This document shows positions 1-7,858 of a stretch of DNA of 9,089 bases, piece by piece. The DNA is from an uncultured Lachnospiraceae bacterium (GTDB lineage: Bacteria > Bacillota > Clostridia > Lachnospirales > Lachnospiraceae), in contig CAJTVL010000126.1 of the NCBI GenBank assembly GCA_910579425.1, positions 1 through 9,089 of the forward strand. The letters run 5' to 3'. The position numbers and the translations under genes were made by a program. The notes under the pieces were generated by a model, which ran no database searches, was not told where the DNA came from, and saw nothing but the letters and a program-made list of their open reading frames with translations. How positions within the stretch are numbered: the first letter of the stretch is position 1; every line of letters starts with the position of its first letter.

Positions 1-37
1 GTTATTTCTGAAACCTGCCATGTTTAACTTGTACTAT

Positions 38-244
38 TTATATTCTAACACCACCTGCTCCAATATTGCTTTCCGTCCTTTGTGCTTCTGTCATGTCAAC
101 GCTGCCGGCATTGGTGTCCCTTGCGCTTTCTGTATCTCCATTGTTCAGACCACACCCCGCCATAAGCAAGGCAGTAAGTACCACGGCTGCCATCATTCCC
201 ATTCCCTTATTTACCATACCTGTTCTGTCATTTTTGTTTTTCAT
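38..244 (-). CDS. small predicted lipoprotein, 68 aa
   Basis: The product begins with a lysine-rich n-region (MKNKNDRTGMVNKG), then a hydrophobic stretch and a lipobox LMAGC with the lipidated Cys near residue 31. A short polar Asp/Thr/Asn-rich tail of about 37 residues follows. ATG at 244-242 is preceded by AAAGGA (about 255-260) at good spacing. Translation stops at TAA (40-38), and the other two frames also close within a few codons, so a single frameshift does not obviously extend it. It lies 104 nt after the FtsX-like permease on the same strand and may be the last gene of that operon. A mature lipoprotein this short is unusual: it may be a real small surface peptide or the stump of a larger substrate-binding or adaptor lipoprotein. 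I recognise no family. Confidence 0.55.
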   Translation of the reverse strand: MKNKNDRTGMVNKGMGMMAAVVLTALLMAGCGLNNGDTESARDTNAGSVDMTEAQRTESNIGAGGVRI

Positions 245-348
245 ATTGTTTTCGTCCTTTCTTCTCTTTGCTCATTTTTCAGGGCATATTGATGGCCCTT
301 ATGATGTTTTTTGCTTTCCTGCTGTTCCATTTTTCATATTTTAAACTT

Positions 349-2699
349 TCATGTTTCCGCCGTCAGCACATTCATGTCCTCCTTTCCGATCCTGCCTGAT
401 AACAGCCAGGCGAATCCAAAGAACAAAAGTATCATCACAATTCCAGGAAGGAGAACGCTTCCGGGCGTATTTCCAGATGCGAAATTGCTGATCCCGGCCA
501 GCCGCATGAGGCTGGATACAATGAGGTCTGTAAGCCCCATAGCTGCCAGTGTCCCAATGACTGCCCCCATTCCTGCCACAAGCCCAAAGCGAAAGGCAAA
601 GGAGAGCCTGAGCATCCGGACAGAACATCCGATGGATTTATAGATTCCCATATCCCTCTGCTCTGCATCCAGGATCTTTGTTCCTGTCATTCCCGTTACG
701 ATACAGATAAATACCGCACTCATTCCATACAGGAAAAGAATCAGCATATGCATGGCGGAAATAATTCCAAAAAGCCCCGGCCAGGAATTCTCATGGACAT
801 GGACATCCCCGCCCCAGGTCTGTTCCAAAGCCTCTGTGATCGCCTGTTTCTGTGAAGGATCTTCCAGAAAATAATGGCAGCACCACAGGCGGCTGTCGTC
901 CTCCCCAATAGAAAGATACCCTTCCCTGCTCATTCCCAGATTTGCCCCCATATCATTGGCGCAATGATAGATACCTGAAACGGTAAACTCTTCACTGCCT
1001 TTATTCCCCCGGATTGCAACAGTATCCCCCACATCTGCTCCCAAATCTGCCGCCAGCACTTCTGTCAGCACTACCTGGTCTGCCTCCCTGCTGGTATGGC
1101 CCCTGCTGATATGGAACCGCTCCGGCTCCGTGATCACATTTGCCGTGTAATTCGTCCCATTTACAGAAACGCTCGGCATGGCCAGCAGATAGCTGTCTGT
1201 GATATCCGTATAAGAACGCACCATTGTTTCCATTTCTTCGACCGAAAGCTTTCCAAGGACCTGCACTCCCAGATCAAGGTCTGCCGGGTTAAACGCATCC
1301 ATCATTCCTTTTCCGTCCGCCCCCAGCCAGCCGTTCATCCGTCCCGCCAGGGAAGCGAAAAACACCAGAAGTGCCGCTACAAGGCAGGCGCTTGTATAGC
1401 GTTTCCTCCCTGTCAGGACCTGCCGCAGCGCCAGATGGAAGCTAAGTCCTTCTGCCCGAAGCTTATGGCGGAAAATACCGGCTCCCACGTCCTGCGCCTC
1501 CCCGGATTCCCTGCGGATGGCTGCCATGGGGCTGGTCCTGTCAACCCGCCGAAGACACAGGGCGCAAAAGCCTCCAGGCACCAGAAGAAGGACGGCCAGG
1601 ATGCCCAGACAGGGAGGACCGGAAAATGAATTGGCAGCAAAACACCCGTAGTAGTCACTGTGATCCGGCTGATGATCCCTGCTGCCGGAACTGCCAGAAG
1701 CATTCCCGAAACCGCGCCAAATCCCACGGCTCCCATATACTGTACCATCAGCTGGCCCGCCAGCTGTTTCCCGGTAAACCCTATCGTTTTTAAAATCCCA
1801 AGATTCTTCCATTCCTGCTCCACCAGCCCGGAAATACTGTGTCCCATGACTGCCATGGCCACTCCCAGCAGCACAAATGCAAAAGCCGCTAAAATGGCAG
1901 AGAAAGCATCCTGGAGGATGACCATAAAACCCGCAATCGTATCTGCGCTGTGGATAAATTCCGTATAAATGGAAAGAGGCGTGTTTTCTGTCAATGTTCT
2001 GTTTACTTCCGAAACAGTCATGCCTTCTTCCATATGAATATGGATCATGACGCCATCCCTGGCCAGGGCATCCATTCCCGCCTCTTCTATGACAGAGCAG
2101 ATTTCCTCATAGGCCTGCTCTGAGATCAGGAACCCTTTCATCCCAATCATGGAACTGCCCATAAAAGGATCTTCATAATACCCGGCCACCGTCAGGCTGA
2201 TCTTACGTCCGCCTCTGGCTATGGGAAATGTGACTGCATCCCCAGGTTTCAGATCCACCATGGATTTCATGGAAGCAGATACATATACTTCCTCTTCTTT
2301 GATTTCTTCCGGAGTCTCGGCATAGCCCGAAAGGTCACTCTGAAAGAAACGGTACCTGCCCCCTGTCCACGGAATCAGCTGCCCCTCGCTGTCAGATTCC
2401 ATGCCGTTTGCTTCATATTCAGAAAAAATCAGTCTCTGCGTCTTAGCCGCCTCTACTCCTTCCTGCCCCCGGATGCTTTCTGTCAGGAAGTCCGCATCCG
2501 GCACATTCGATGCCCATGCGGTAAGATCCCCAAACCTTAGTCTCTCCATCTCTTCCCTTATATAACGGTTCCCCACAAATGCAGTCATCAGCACTGCTGT
2601 CAGGGAAAGCGCTGTCAGAAACAGAAGGATTCCGATTCCCAAAAAACTCCCTTTATGTTTTTTTATTCCTGCCCGGATTAAGATCGGATGTTCCAACAT
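349..2699 (-). pseudogene. FtsX-like ABC transporter permease (two FtsX domains), frameshifted
   Basis: This is the permease of a LolD/MacB-type (type VII) ABC system. The first part, from ATG 2699, has a TM near residues 17-42, a long extracellular MacB-like domain (about 43-255), a TM at about 258-286, the cytoplasmic coupling segment EWKNLGILKTIGFTGKQL (about 296-313), and a further TM. Around 1619-1645 the coding potential moves to another frame, which continues as CLGILAVLLLVPGGF, a second ectodomain, and a second coupling segment QRDMGIYKSIG, ending at TGA 351-349. The span is 2351 nt, one short of 784 codons, so the ancestral protein would be about 783 aa, a usual length for this family. 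Restoring one base, for example in TTTT (1626-1623) or TTTT (1642-1639), joins the halves. As read, the frames separate into a 428-aa ORF with a junk tail and a 487-aa ORF with a junk head. GGGAGG lies upstream, and the ATPase stop is 16 nt away. It could be a sequencing indel rather than a true pseudogene. Confidence 0.85.
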
Positions 2700-2715
2700 T
2701 TAACCATACACCTCC

Positions 2716-3478
2716 CTACCATCGAAGCCTGGAAAGCCACTGGCTTACGTCTCTTTCCCGCTGCTTCTCTTCCATTTCATTGTACGGCTCCAACGCCAGT
2801 TCATCACAGACCTTTCCATCCTCCAGATAAAGAACCCGGTTCCCTCTGGCTGCGGCCCGCAGGTCATGTGTCACCATCAGGATACTCTGGCCTTCCTGGT
2901 TCAGGTCGGTCAATAGCCCAAGGACTTCGCGGGTATTTGCCTGGTTCAGCGCCCCTGTTGGCTCATCCGCAAACAGAAGCCCCGGCTTTCCGATCATGGC
3001 CCTGGCAATGGCAGCCCTTTGCGCCTCGCCCCCGGATACCTGAGAGGGCAGTCTGTCCTTTGCTGCCTCCACATCCATCTGCCGCAGGAGATTCGCCGCC
3101 CTCTCCCTTACCTTTTCGGCGCTGTCCTTTTTACTCACATATCCGGCCACCAGCACATTTTCCAAAAGCGTCAGGCTGCTGACCAGATGGGTCTGCTGGA
3201 ATACAAACCCGAATTCCTCTGCCCGAAGCTTTGCCATCCGGTTTTCGGAAAGGCCGCTGATCTCCTTATCCTTGTAAAACACATGTCCCGCGGTCAACGG
3301 ATCCATACCGCTTAAGCTGTACAAAAGCGTAGACTTCCCGGCTCCCGAAGGCCCCATAATCACAGTAAAGTCATTTTCATATATTTCAATGTCAATTCCG
3401 TCCAGGACTTTTGTCTCTGTCTTTCCCCGGAAAAAAAACTCTGGTGATTTTTTCTCCCTGTAAGATTATGTCTGCCAT
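2716..3478 (-). pseudogene. LolD/MacB-type ABC transporter ATP-binding protein, frameshifted near the N-terminus
   Basis: This is the nucleotide-binding subunit of the FtsX-type exporter encoded next. Visible motifs are Walker A GPSGAGKST, Q-loop FVFQQTH, signature VSGGEAQR, Walker B LLFADEPTG with the following Ala-Leu D-loop, and H-loop VTHD. The uninterrupted frame with these motifs has only a GTG at 3363, three codons before Walker A, which would remove the A-loop and first strands. A proper start exists upstream: ATG 3478-3476, preceded by AAAGGTGG, giving MADIILQGEKITRVFF. Its frame runs out unless one T is removed from the T8 run (plus-strand A8, 3431-3438). With seven Ts it reads on through FRGKTETKVLDGIDIEIYEN into Walker A, exactly the family N-terminus. 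The span of 763 nt is 254 codons plus one base. The start is 3 nt after the ligase stop. Slippage on the T8 run, phase variation, real inactivation and base-calling error are all possible. Confidence 0.88.
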
Positions 3479-3481
3479 TCG

Positions 3482-4687
3482 TTACGCCACCTTTCCCTTC
3501 AGGATTAAAGTTTTTTTCCCTGTCCGGATATCCGGCAGGATTTCTTCTACAAAGTTCACATAGAACTGCACATAGTCCAGTCTTTTCTCTGCAAGGATCT
3601 TCCTCATCCGAAGCAGCATCTCCTGCCGGATCTGTTCCCTGGAAACGCCATTGCCTGTTTCCGCATACATTTCAAAGGTATCTTTCGTGGTCTGCCGGAA
3701 CTGATAATCTTTCAGCCCTTCGATACAGAATCCTTCGATGGCCAATGGGTGAAGAAATTCCCTGTTCCCTCTTCCGTCTTCAAACCAGAGGTCTTCCACC
3801 TCAATGATATTCATATCATCAAAAAGGAGCATCCCTTCCTCCAGGTCTGTTTCCACCCCAAGGGCCAGGGATTCACTGGCTCCATAAAAATTGACAACCT
3901 GTGTCCGGAATATGTTTTCCAGATAGGTCCGCAGACTTCTCCCCAATGGTTCGCCACAGGAAATCACCCTTTCCGCATCCAGACTGACTTCCCCGTTCTC
4001 CATCAGCTGCGCCAGGATCTTGATGGCAGATGGATAGCCAATGACAATATTGGGCCGGAACGCTTTTAACTGCCTGATACATTCTGTGACCGGTGTCTTG
4101 ATATCCAAATAGAGCTGGCTGGCGCCTACTCCACGGGTTCCGTCTCCCACCGCCATAGCGCCTCCATATCTTCCGTCTGTGGCCGCAATATAGACGATCC
4201 TGGGACGTTGCATCAGAAGCCTCAATATCTGCGGCATGGACATTCCCCAAAGAGCCGCCCGTATGATACCCAAAAGCATCTGCCTCCAGGCATCCTCATC
4301 ATATACAAAGTATCCGGGTTTCCCGGTGCTGCCAGAGGAATGAACCACATGATACTTTCCCTGATAAGGCTTCCGGTCTGCCGCTTCCCCCGCATCAAAT
4401 TCCCGCAGGTTTTCCTGTTTTAAATCCGTCACTGTGACCAGTTCATCAAAATGCTCCAAAAGCATTTGTTTTTCGATGGTGGGAAAGCAGAAAAGAGGCA
4501 GCGTATCCAACTGTTCCTCTGTAATTCCCGCCTTCTCAAAAGCTGCCCGGTAATAAGCCGAATGCTCCCATGCGAACCTGAGAAGCTTCCGCAGTTTTTC
4601 ATCCTGCAGGGAACGCATCTTTTCAGCACTTAATTTCACATTCTTTTTCAGTCTGTATAAATCTGTTAAAGTCTTTAAGTAGTTCAT
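3482..4687 (-). CDS. PaaK-like phenylacetate-CoA ligase / CoF synthetase family protein, probable internal deletion
   Basis: This is a predicted cytosolic AMP-forming adenylating enzyme that activates a carboxylic acid with ATP; the substrate is unknown. The phosphate-binding motif HSSGSTGKPG is at about residues 116-125, a GYPSAI segment at about 218-222, and the aromatic adenine-binding motif NFYGASES at about 266-273. ATG 4687 is chosen (401 aa) because GAGGAGG sits 6-7 nt upstream; a TTG at 4705 would lie before that site. Only about 25 residues separate YGASE from DLWFEDGRGNREFLHPL, which resembles the segment after the GRxDD hinge in PaaK proteins. In family members about 80 residues lie there, including GELV, the YRxxD ribose-binding Asp and the hinge. 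None of these is visible here, so about 50-60 residues seem deleted in frame near residue 298 (about 3790-3800). The C-terminal part then resumes normally. Adenylation is therefore likely impaired. Its gene lies between the hydrolase and the ABC ATPase. Confidence 0.8.
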   Translation of the reverse strand: MNYLKTLTDLYRLKKNVKLSAEKMRSLQDEKLRKLLRFAWEHSAYYRAAFEKAGITEEQLDTLPLFCFPTIEKQMLLEHFDELVTVTDLKQENLREFDAGEAADRKPYQGKYHVVHSSGSTGKPGYFVYDEDAWRQMLLGIIRAALWGMSMPQILRLLMQRPRIVYIAATDGRYGGAMAVGDGTRGVGASQLYLDIKTPVTECIRQLKAFRPNIVIGYPSAIKILAQLMENGEVSLDAERVISCGEPLGRSLRTYLENIFRTQVVNFYGASESLALGVETDLEEGMLLFDDMNIIEVEDLWFEDGRGNREFLHPLAIEGFCIEGLKDYQFRQTTKDTFEMYAETGNGVSREQIRQEMLLRMRKILAEKRLDYVQFYVNFVEEILPDIRTGKKTLILKGKVA

Positions 4688-4723
4688 TTTCTTCCTCCTC
4701 GTCAAGATTATTGCATGGCTTAT

Positions 4724-5899
4724 CTATTCAACCGAAACGACATATGCCGTTTTATAATTTTCCCTATGGTAATAAATCAGTTCCTTTGTCTCCTGATTCA
4801 TCACAATGCTCCATTCGGTAGATTCAAACTCACCAAAGTTATCCTTGCTCACGCTGTCCAATGCGTCCCGCACTTCTGTTTCCGTCATCGCCCCTCGTTC
4901 TTCCAGTGTCTGGGTAAGGATTTCATACCGGGTATGAGACTGGGCGGTTCCGATTCCCTGCTTCTCTCCATCCGCCAGGTAAAAATTGGTAACAACCGGC
5001 GTTTCGGTAACAATCATCTCATTATCTACATATTCCACGGCCACGCTCCTTCCGTCCGCGTCCGCCAGGACCAGATGCACCATCATTCCCATGGAGCTGT
5101 GAAAGTCGTATTGCTGCAGGAGCTCCAGTGCTTCTTCCACATCTGCCGCCTTGTCAAGCAGTAACCGGACTGCCGTAGTCGTTGTGAGGTCAGGTTTGGC
5201 TGTATCCTGATGGATACTTACAGAGTCCTGAATCATATTCGCGGAAACCGCCAGCCCTTTTTCATTCATTCCGTCCAGTGGCGCATATAAGGAAACAAAA
5301 GCCTGCATGGAATCCGGTAATTGTGAAATGTCAAGCCCGCCGGCACGAATAAAGTCCATATTGACGGTTGAAACGGAAAAGTAGCCCTTTTCCGGTCTGG
5401 CGCTGACGATCAATCCATTACAGGCATTCCAGTCAAAATTTCTTCCAAACAGATATCCGCCGGCCTCATTTTCCACTGACAGAGTACTGCATCCGAAAGG
5501 AGCTCCTTCCATTTGAATTTCCTGTGCCAGCAGTGAAGTGATATAAGCCGCAACATCCGCGTCAGAGGCGGCTCCTCCCTGCTCTAAGAATGTGTCAAAG
5601 CCATACTCCCCTTCATACCGGACCATTGACAACCCTGTTTCCAGTTCCGTGATTTCAGAAGTCGGAGTAACCCGGACTGCATTTTTATCTCTGCTTTCTT
5701 TTCCGTTTTCTTCTCTTACTGTACTTTCTTCCTCTGTCTGGTTTTTCTGTCTTTCTTCACTGTAGTTCTTTGCTTCTGTCTGCCTATCGGAACCTTCTCC
5801 GCATCCTGACAGCAGCCCCGCCACCCCCAGTATCAAAAGCAGAAATATCAAAAAATCTCTTTTCACCTTTTTCACTTCCTTTTCTGTGGCTGTAGCCAT
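4724..5899 (-). CDS. lipoprotein choloylglycine hydrolase / penicillin V acylase-like Ntn hydrolase (linear amide C-N hydrolase)
   Basis: The predicted enzyme cleaves, or transfers acyl groups across, linear amide bonds, as do bile salt hydrolases, penicillin V acylases and relatives. An N-terminal membrane segment ends in lipobox LLSGC (Cys33), so it should be exported and lipid anchored. A charged low-complexity linker (about 36-75) follows. The catalytic domain begins near 85: nucleophile Cys137 in FGCSTL, then GRNFDW with Arg153 and Asp156, NEKGL (212-216), Asn221, VVTN with Asn305, and HTRYE with Arg324. These match the BSH Cys2, Arg18, Asp21, Asn82, Asn175 and Arg228 set in order. Because Cys137 is internal, activation would need cleavage before it. 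ATG 5899 has no clear Shine-Dalgarno; GTG 5866 (VKRDFLIFLLL) has AAGGA about 10 nt upstream and gives a more typical signal peptide, so the true start may be there. It is the first gene of the operon. Substrate cannot be told from sequence. Confidence 0.88.
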   Translation of the reverse strand: MATATEKEVKKVKRDFLIFLLLILGVAGLLSGCGEGSDRQTEAKNYSEERQKNQTEEESTVREENGKESRDKNAVRVTPTSEITELETGLSMVRYEGEYGFDTFLEQGGAASDADVAAYITSLLAQEIQMEGAPFGCSTLSVENEAGGYLFGRNFDWNACNGLIVSARPEKGYFSVSTVNMDFIRAGGLDISQLPDSMQAFVSLYAPLDGMNEKGLAVSANMIQDSVSIHQDTAKPDLTTTTAVRLLLDKAADVEEALELLQQYDFHSSMGMMVHLVLADADGRSVAVEYVDNEMIVTETPVVTNFYLADGEKQGIGTAQSHTRYEILTQTLEERGAMTETEVRDALDSVSKDNFGEFESTEWSIVMNQETKELIYYHRENYKTAYVVSVE

Positions 5900-6021
5900 A
5901 TGTATCTTATGAGCTATACTTTAACTGCCCCGGATAACATTCATCTAACAGAAAGATAAACAATTTCTAAATGAATTCTTGCAGATTTCTCAACTACTTC
6001 CTGTTTTCTATTTCTGGATTT

Positions 6022-6050
6022 ATCTTAACAAGATGATATATAAATAGCAA
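6022..6050 (-). promoter_or_regulatory. candidate promoter of the hydrolase-ligase-ABC operon
   Basis: On the minus strand TTGCTA (6050-6045) and TAAGAT (6027-6022) are separated by exactly 17 nt in AT-rich DNA, about 120-155 nt before the hydrolase start. Each hexamer matches the SigA consensus at 4 of 6 positions, so this is only a candidate. No clear operator is seen beside it. Confidence 0.35.
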
Positions 6051-6218
6051 ATACTTATACTTTATTCATTTAACAAGAAAATGACTATACAAAAATCATA
6101 ATTCAGTCCCAATACAGCCACGCCCACCAAACACACTCTGGCGAATACTTGTCAGATTACTGATAATTTATATCATCTCCCCATCCGACATCCGCACACT
6201 CAGACTTCTGCCTGCACA

Positions 6219-6280
6219 AAAATACCGGTTTTACATGAACAACAGATTTATCTCTGTCATTCATGCCAAACCGGTGTTTT
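6219..6280 (-). terminator. 62-nt long hairpin, likely terminator of the TetR-MFS operon
   Basis: The sequence is symmetric about one centre. ACCGGTTT (6224-6231) pairs with AAACCGGT (6268-6275), CATGAA (6234-6239) with TTCATG (6260-6265), and ACAGA (6242-6246) with TCTGT (6253-6257). Each block is separated by a 2-nt mismatch and the loop is TTTATC. A-T pairs and one G-T wobble extend the base to 6219/6280. On the minus strand the helix is followed by T5, as in an intrinsic terminator, and it lies about 320 nt past the MFS stop. The plus-strand side has T4, so it may act in both directions. Confidence 0.6.
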
Positions 6281-6601
6281 ACATCTGAAATAGTATGTTT
6301 TTTTCATCTGAACTGATTTTTATGGAAAATTCTGAAAGGTTTAACCCTTGACTTTCATGATTGCCGTGATTGTCTGCATAATCTGTTTCCAGAGATTCTG
6401 CCATATTTCTGCAGACTGCTCCGGCTGTTTCTCTGTTTTCTCCGAAATAACCTTTACAGGCCATGCCTATAAATCTCCTGAACCGCTCTCCCTCCATCCC
6501 GGCACATATTTATCCGCTATCCCTAATCAAATCCGTATCCAGATCAAACCGTGATACCTTCATCTGGCCGTGTTGTTAACGTAATCCCATTATGTCTTTT
6601 A

Positions 6602-7855
6602 TCAGTCTATTGCACCACCTTGCTTTTCTTCCAGTTTTCTGAAAAAGCCCGTAGCAAGCAGCCCGATCACGCATACCACAATCCCCGAAGGAATCAATAC
6701 AAGATACACAATCTCCCGGAACCTGTCAAACAAAAATCCATATACCATCTGCCCAACCGGCTGGGCGCACAACGTAACAGCGGATGTATAAGCCATAATC
6801 TTCCCAATCAGCTCATCCGGCGTATTCTGCTGGATCATGGATACCGCAAAAATAGAAAAAATACTGATTGCGGTCTGCATACCGCAGAAAGCAGCAACAA
6901 TCACAGCATACCTTGCCATCACGCCGGATGGGAAAAGAAATATAACCCCTGCCGGAATGATACAGACACCGATTGCCGCAAGTACATACGATAATCTGCC
7001 GGATTTTAACTTCCCCGTAAGAAGCCCCGCGGCGATACTTCCCAGGATAGTGGCAACCGCCACCGCGCTCTCCGCCCCGCCATAAAATCTTGCGTTCAGG
7101 CCAAGCACGGCCCACACAAGAAAGGGCAGCCCCACCAGCGTAACCCCCATGACAAAGAAGCGTGAGAATGCCGCCAGAAGCAGCATCTTCATGATATCCG
7201 GCCGCTCTTTCATGATAAAACAGATACTGCCGGAAAAATCATTTTTTACCATGGACAAAACATTTCCCTGAAACTCCCTGGCCTGATAGCCCAATTTGAT
7301 AAAGCATTCAAATAACGCCGTGACAAAAAAGCATACAACACTTGCATACATCACAGGTTTCAAGCCGACAGCAGAATATAAGATACCACCCAGCAAAGGC
7401 GCAATCAGATAAGAAATGGACGCCACCTGGTTTACCACCGCATTTCCCTTGATAATGTTATCGCCTGCCAGCATCTGCGGGATACACGCCTGCACCGTAG
7501 GCGTTTCAAATGCACCAAGAACAGAGAGTATCACCAGCAGCGCACTGATCACTACAACAGCATTGTCCCCGGACAAAAAGACCGCCGCGCATAGGACAGA
7601 TATTCCCGTCAGCGTGTCCAGCGCCACCATGATATTCCTCCGGTCCGCCCTGTCAGCCAGAATACCGCCCACAGGCGATAAAAGAATCGTGGGGATTGTC
7701 GCAATGGATAAAATGCCCGCAAACACAACTGCCGAACCGGTCACTTCCAACACATACATGGACAACGCCAGGCGCAGTATATAATTGCCAAACAAAGAAC
7801 TTGCCTGCCCCAGCATAAGGAGCGTAAAATTTTTCGTAAACAGTTTCTGCTCCAT
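6602..7855 (-). CDS. MFS transporter, drug-efflux type (DHA3 / EntS-MefA-like)
   Basis: A 417-aa integral membrane protein with about twelve hydrophobic segments, the normal size for the major facilitator superfamily. The start FTLLMLGQASSLFGNYILR and the loop 2-3 motif GGILADRADRRN (about 63-74) are typical of the family that includes macrolide and siderophore exporters (MFS_3/DHA3), proton-driven antiporters of the cytoplasmic membrane. A conserved FETPTVQACIPQML segment follows TM4, with the usual central loop near residues 190-210. ATG 7855 lies 3 nt after the TetR stop, with GAAGGAG about 8 nt upstream, so the two genes are probably translationally coupled. Its expression should follow the TetR autoregulated promoter. 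The substrate is unknown: the regulator pairing suggests a toxic compound, and macrolide specificity should not be assumed. The frame appears intact. Confidence 0.9.
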   Translation of the reverse strand: MEQKLFTKNFTLLMLGQASSLFGNYILRLALSMYVLEVTGSAVVFAGILSIATIPTILLSPVGGILADRADRRNIMVALDTLTGISVLCAAVFLSGDNAVVVISALLVILSVLGAFETPTVQACIPQMLAGDNIIKGNAVVNQVASISYLIAPLLGGILYSAVGLKPVMYASVVCFFVTALFECFIKLGYQAREFQGNVLSMVKNDFSGSICFIMKERPDIMKMLLLAAFSRFFVMGVTLVGLPFLVWAVLGLNARFYGGAESAVAVATILGSIAAGLLTGKLKSGRLSYVLAAIGVCIIPAGVIFLFPSGVMARYAVIVAAFCGMQTAISIFSIFAVSMIQQNTPDELIGKIMAYTSAVTLCAQPVGQMVYGFLFDRFREIVYLVLIPSGIVVCVIGLLATGFFRKLEEKQGGAID

Positions 7856-7858
7856 CCA

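Larger units (their letters stand above)
5900..6601. other. intergenic region between the MFS gene and the hydrolase operon
   Basis: About 700 nt without a convincing gene. The left third (5900-6130) is AT-rich and contains the candidate operon promoter. The middle holds the long hairpin at 6219-6280. The right part (6281-6601) contains a minus-strand 72-codon ORF ending at TAA 6281-6279, inside the hairpin. An overlapping minus-strand frame reads KVISEKTEKQPEQSAEIW and stops at about 6343. Neither has a convincing ribosome binding site and no family is recognised; they may be remnants of a decayed gene or chance ORFs. No tRNA or riboswitch was recognised. Confidence 0.5.

Noticed and set aside
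281..299. Small hairpin AGGGC...GCCCT between the permease and the lipoprotein as a terminator
   Set aside because: The stem is only 5 bp with a 9-nt loop and no T-tract, too weak to claim.
1096..1629. Plus-strand 177-codon ORF inside the permease
   Set aside because: Its composition is rich in Pro, His, Arg and Cys, it has no recognisable domain, and it lies opposite the clearly coding permease frame.
2688..3182. Plus-strand 164-codon ORF opposite the ABC ATPase
   Set aside because: It is antisense to the signature and Walker B motifs, with Pro/Ser/His-rich low-quality composition and no ribosome binding site.
3361..3363. GTG at 3363 as the start of the ABC ATPase
   Set aside because: It lies three codons before Walker A, lacks a clear ribosome binding site, and would delete the A-loop and first beta strands. 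Conserved family sequence continues in frame upstream and joins ATG 3478 through the T8 indel.
4688..4705. TTG at 4705 as the start of the PaaK-like ligase
   Set aside because: The GAGGAGG ribosome binding site lies between this TTG and ATG 4687, so the ATG is the better start.
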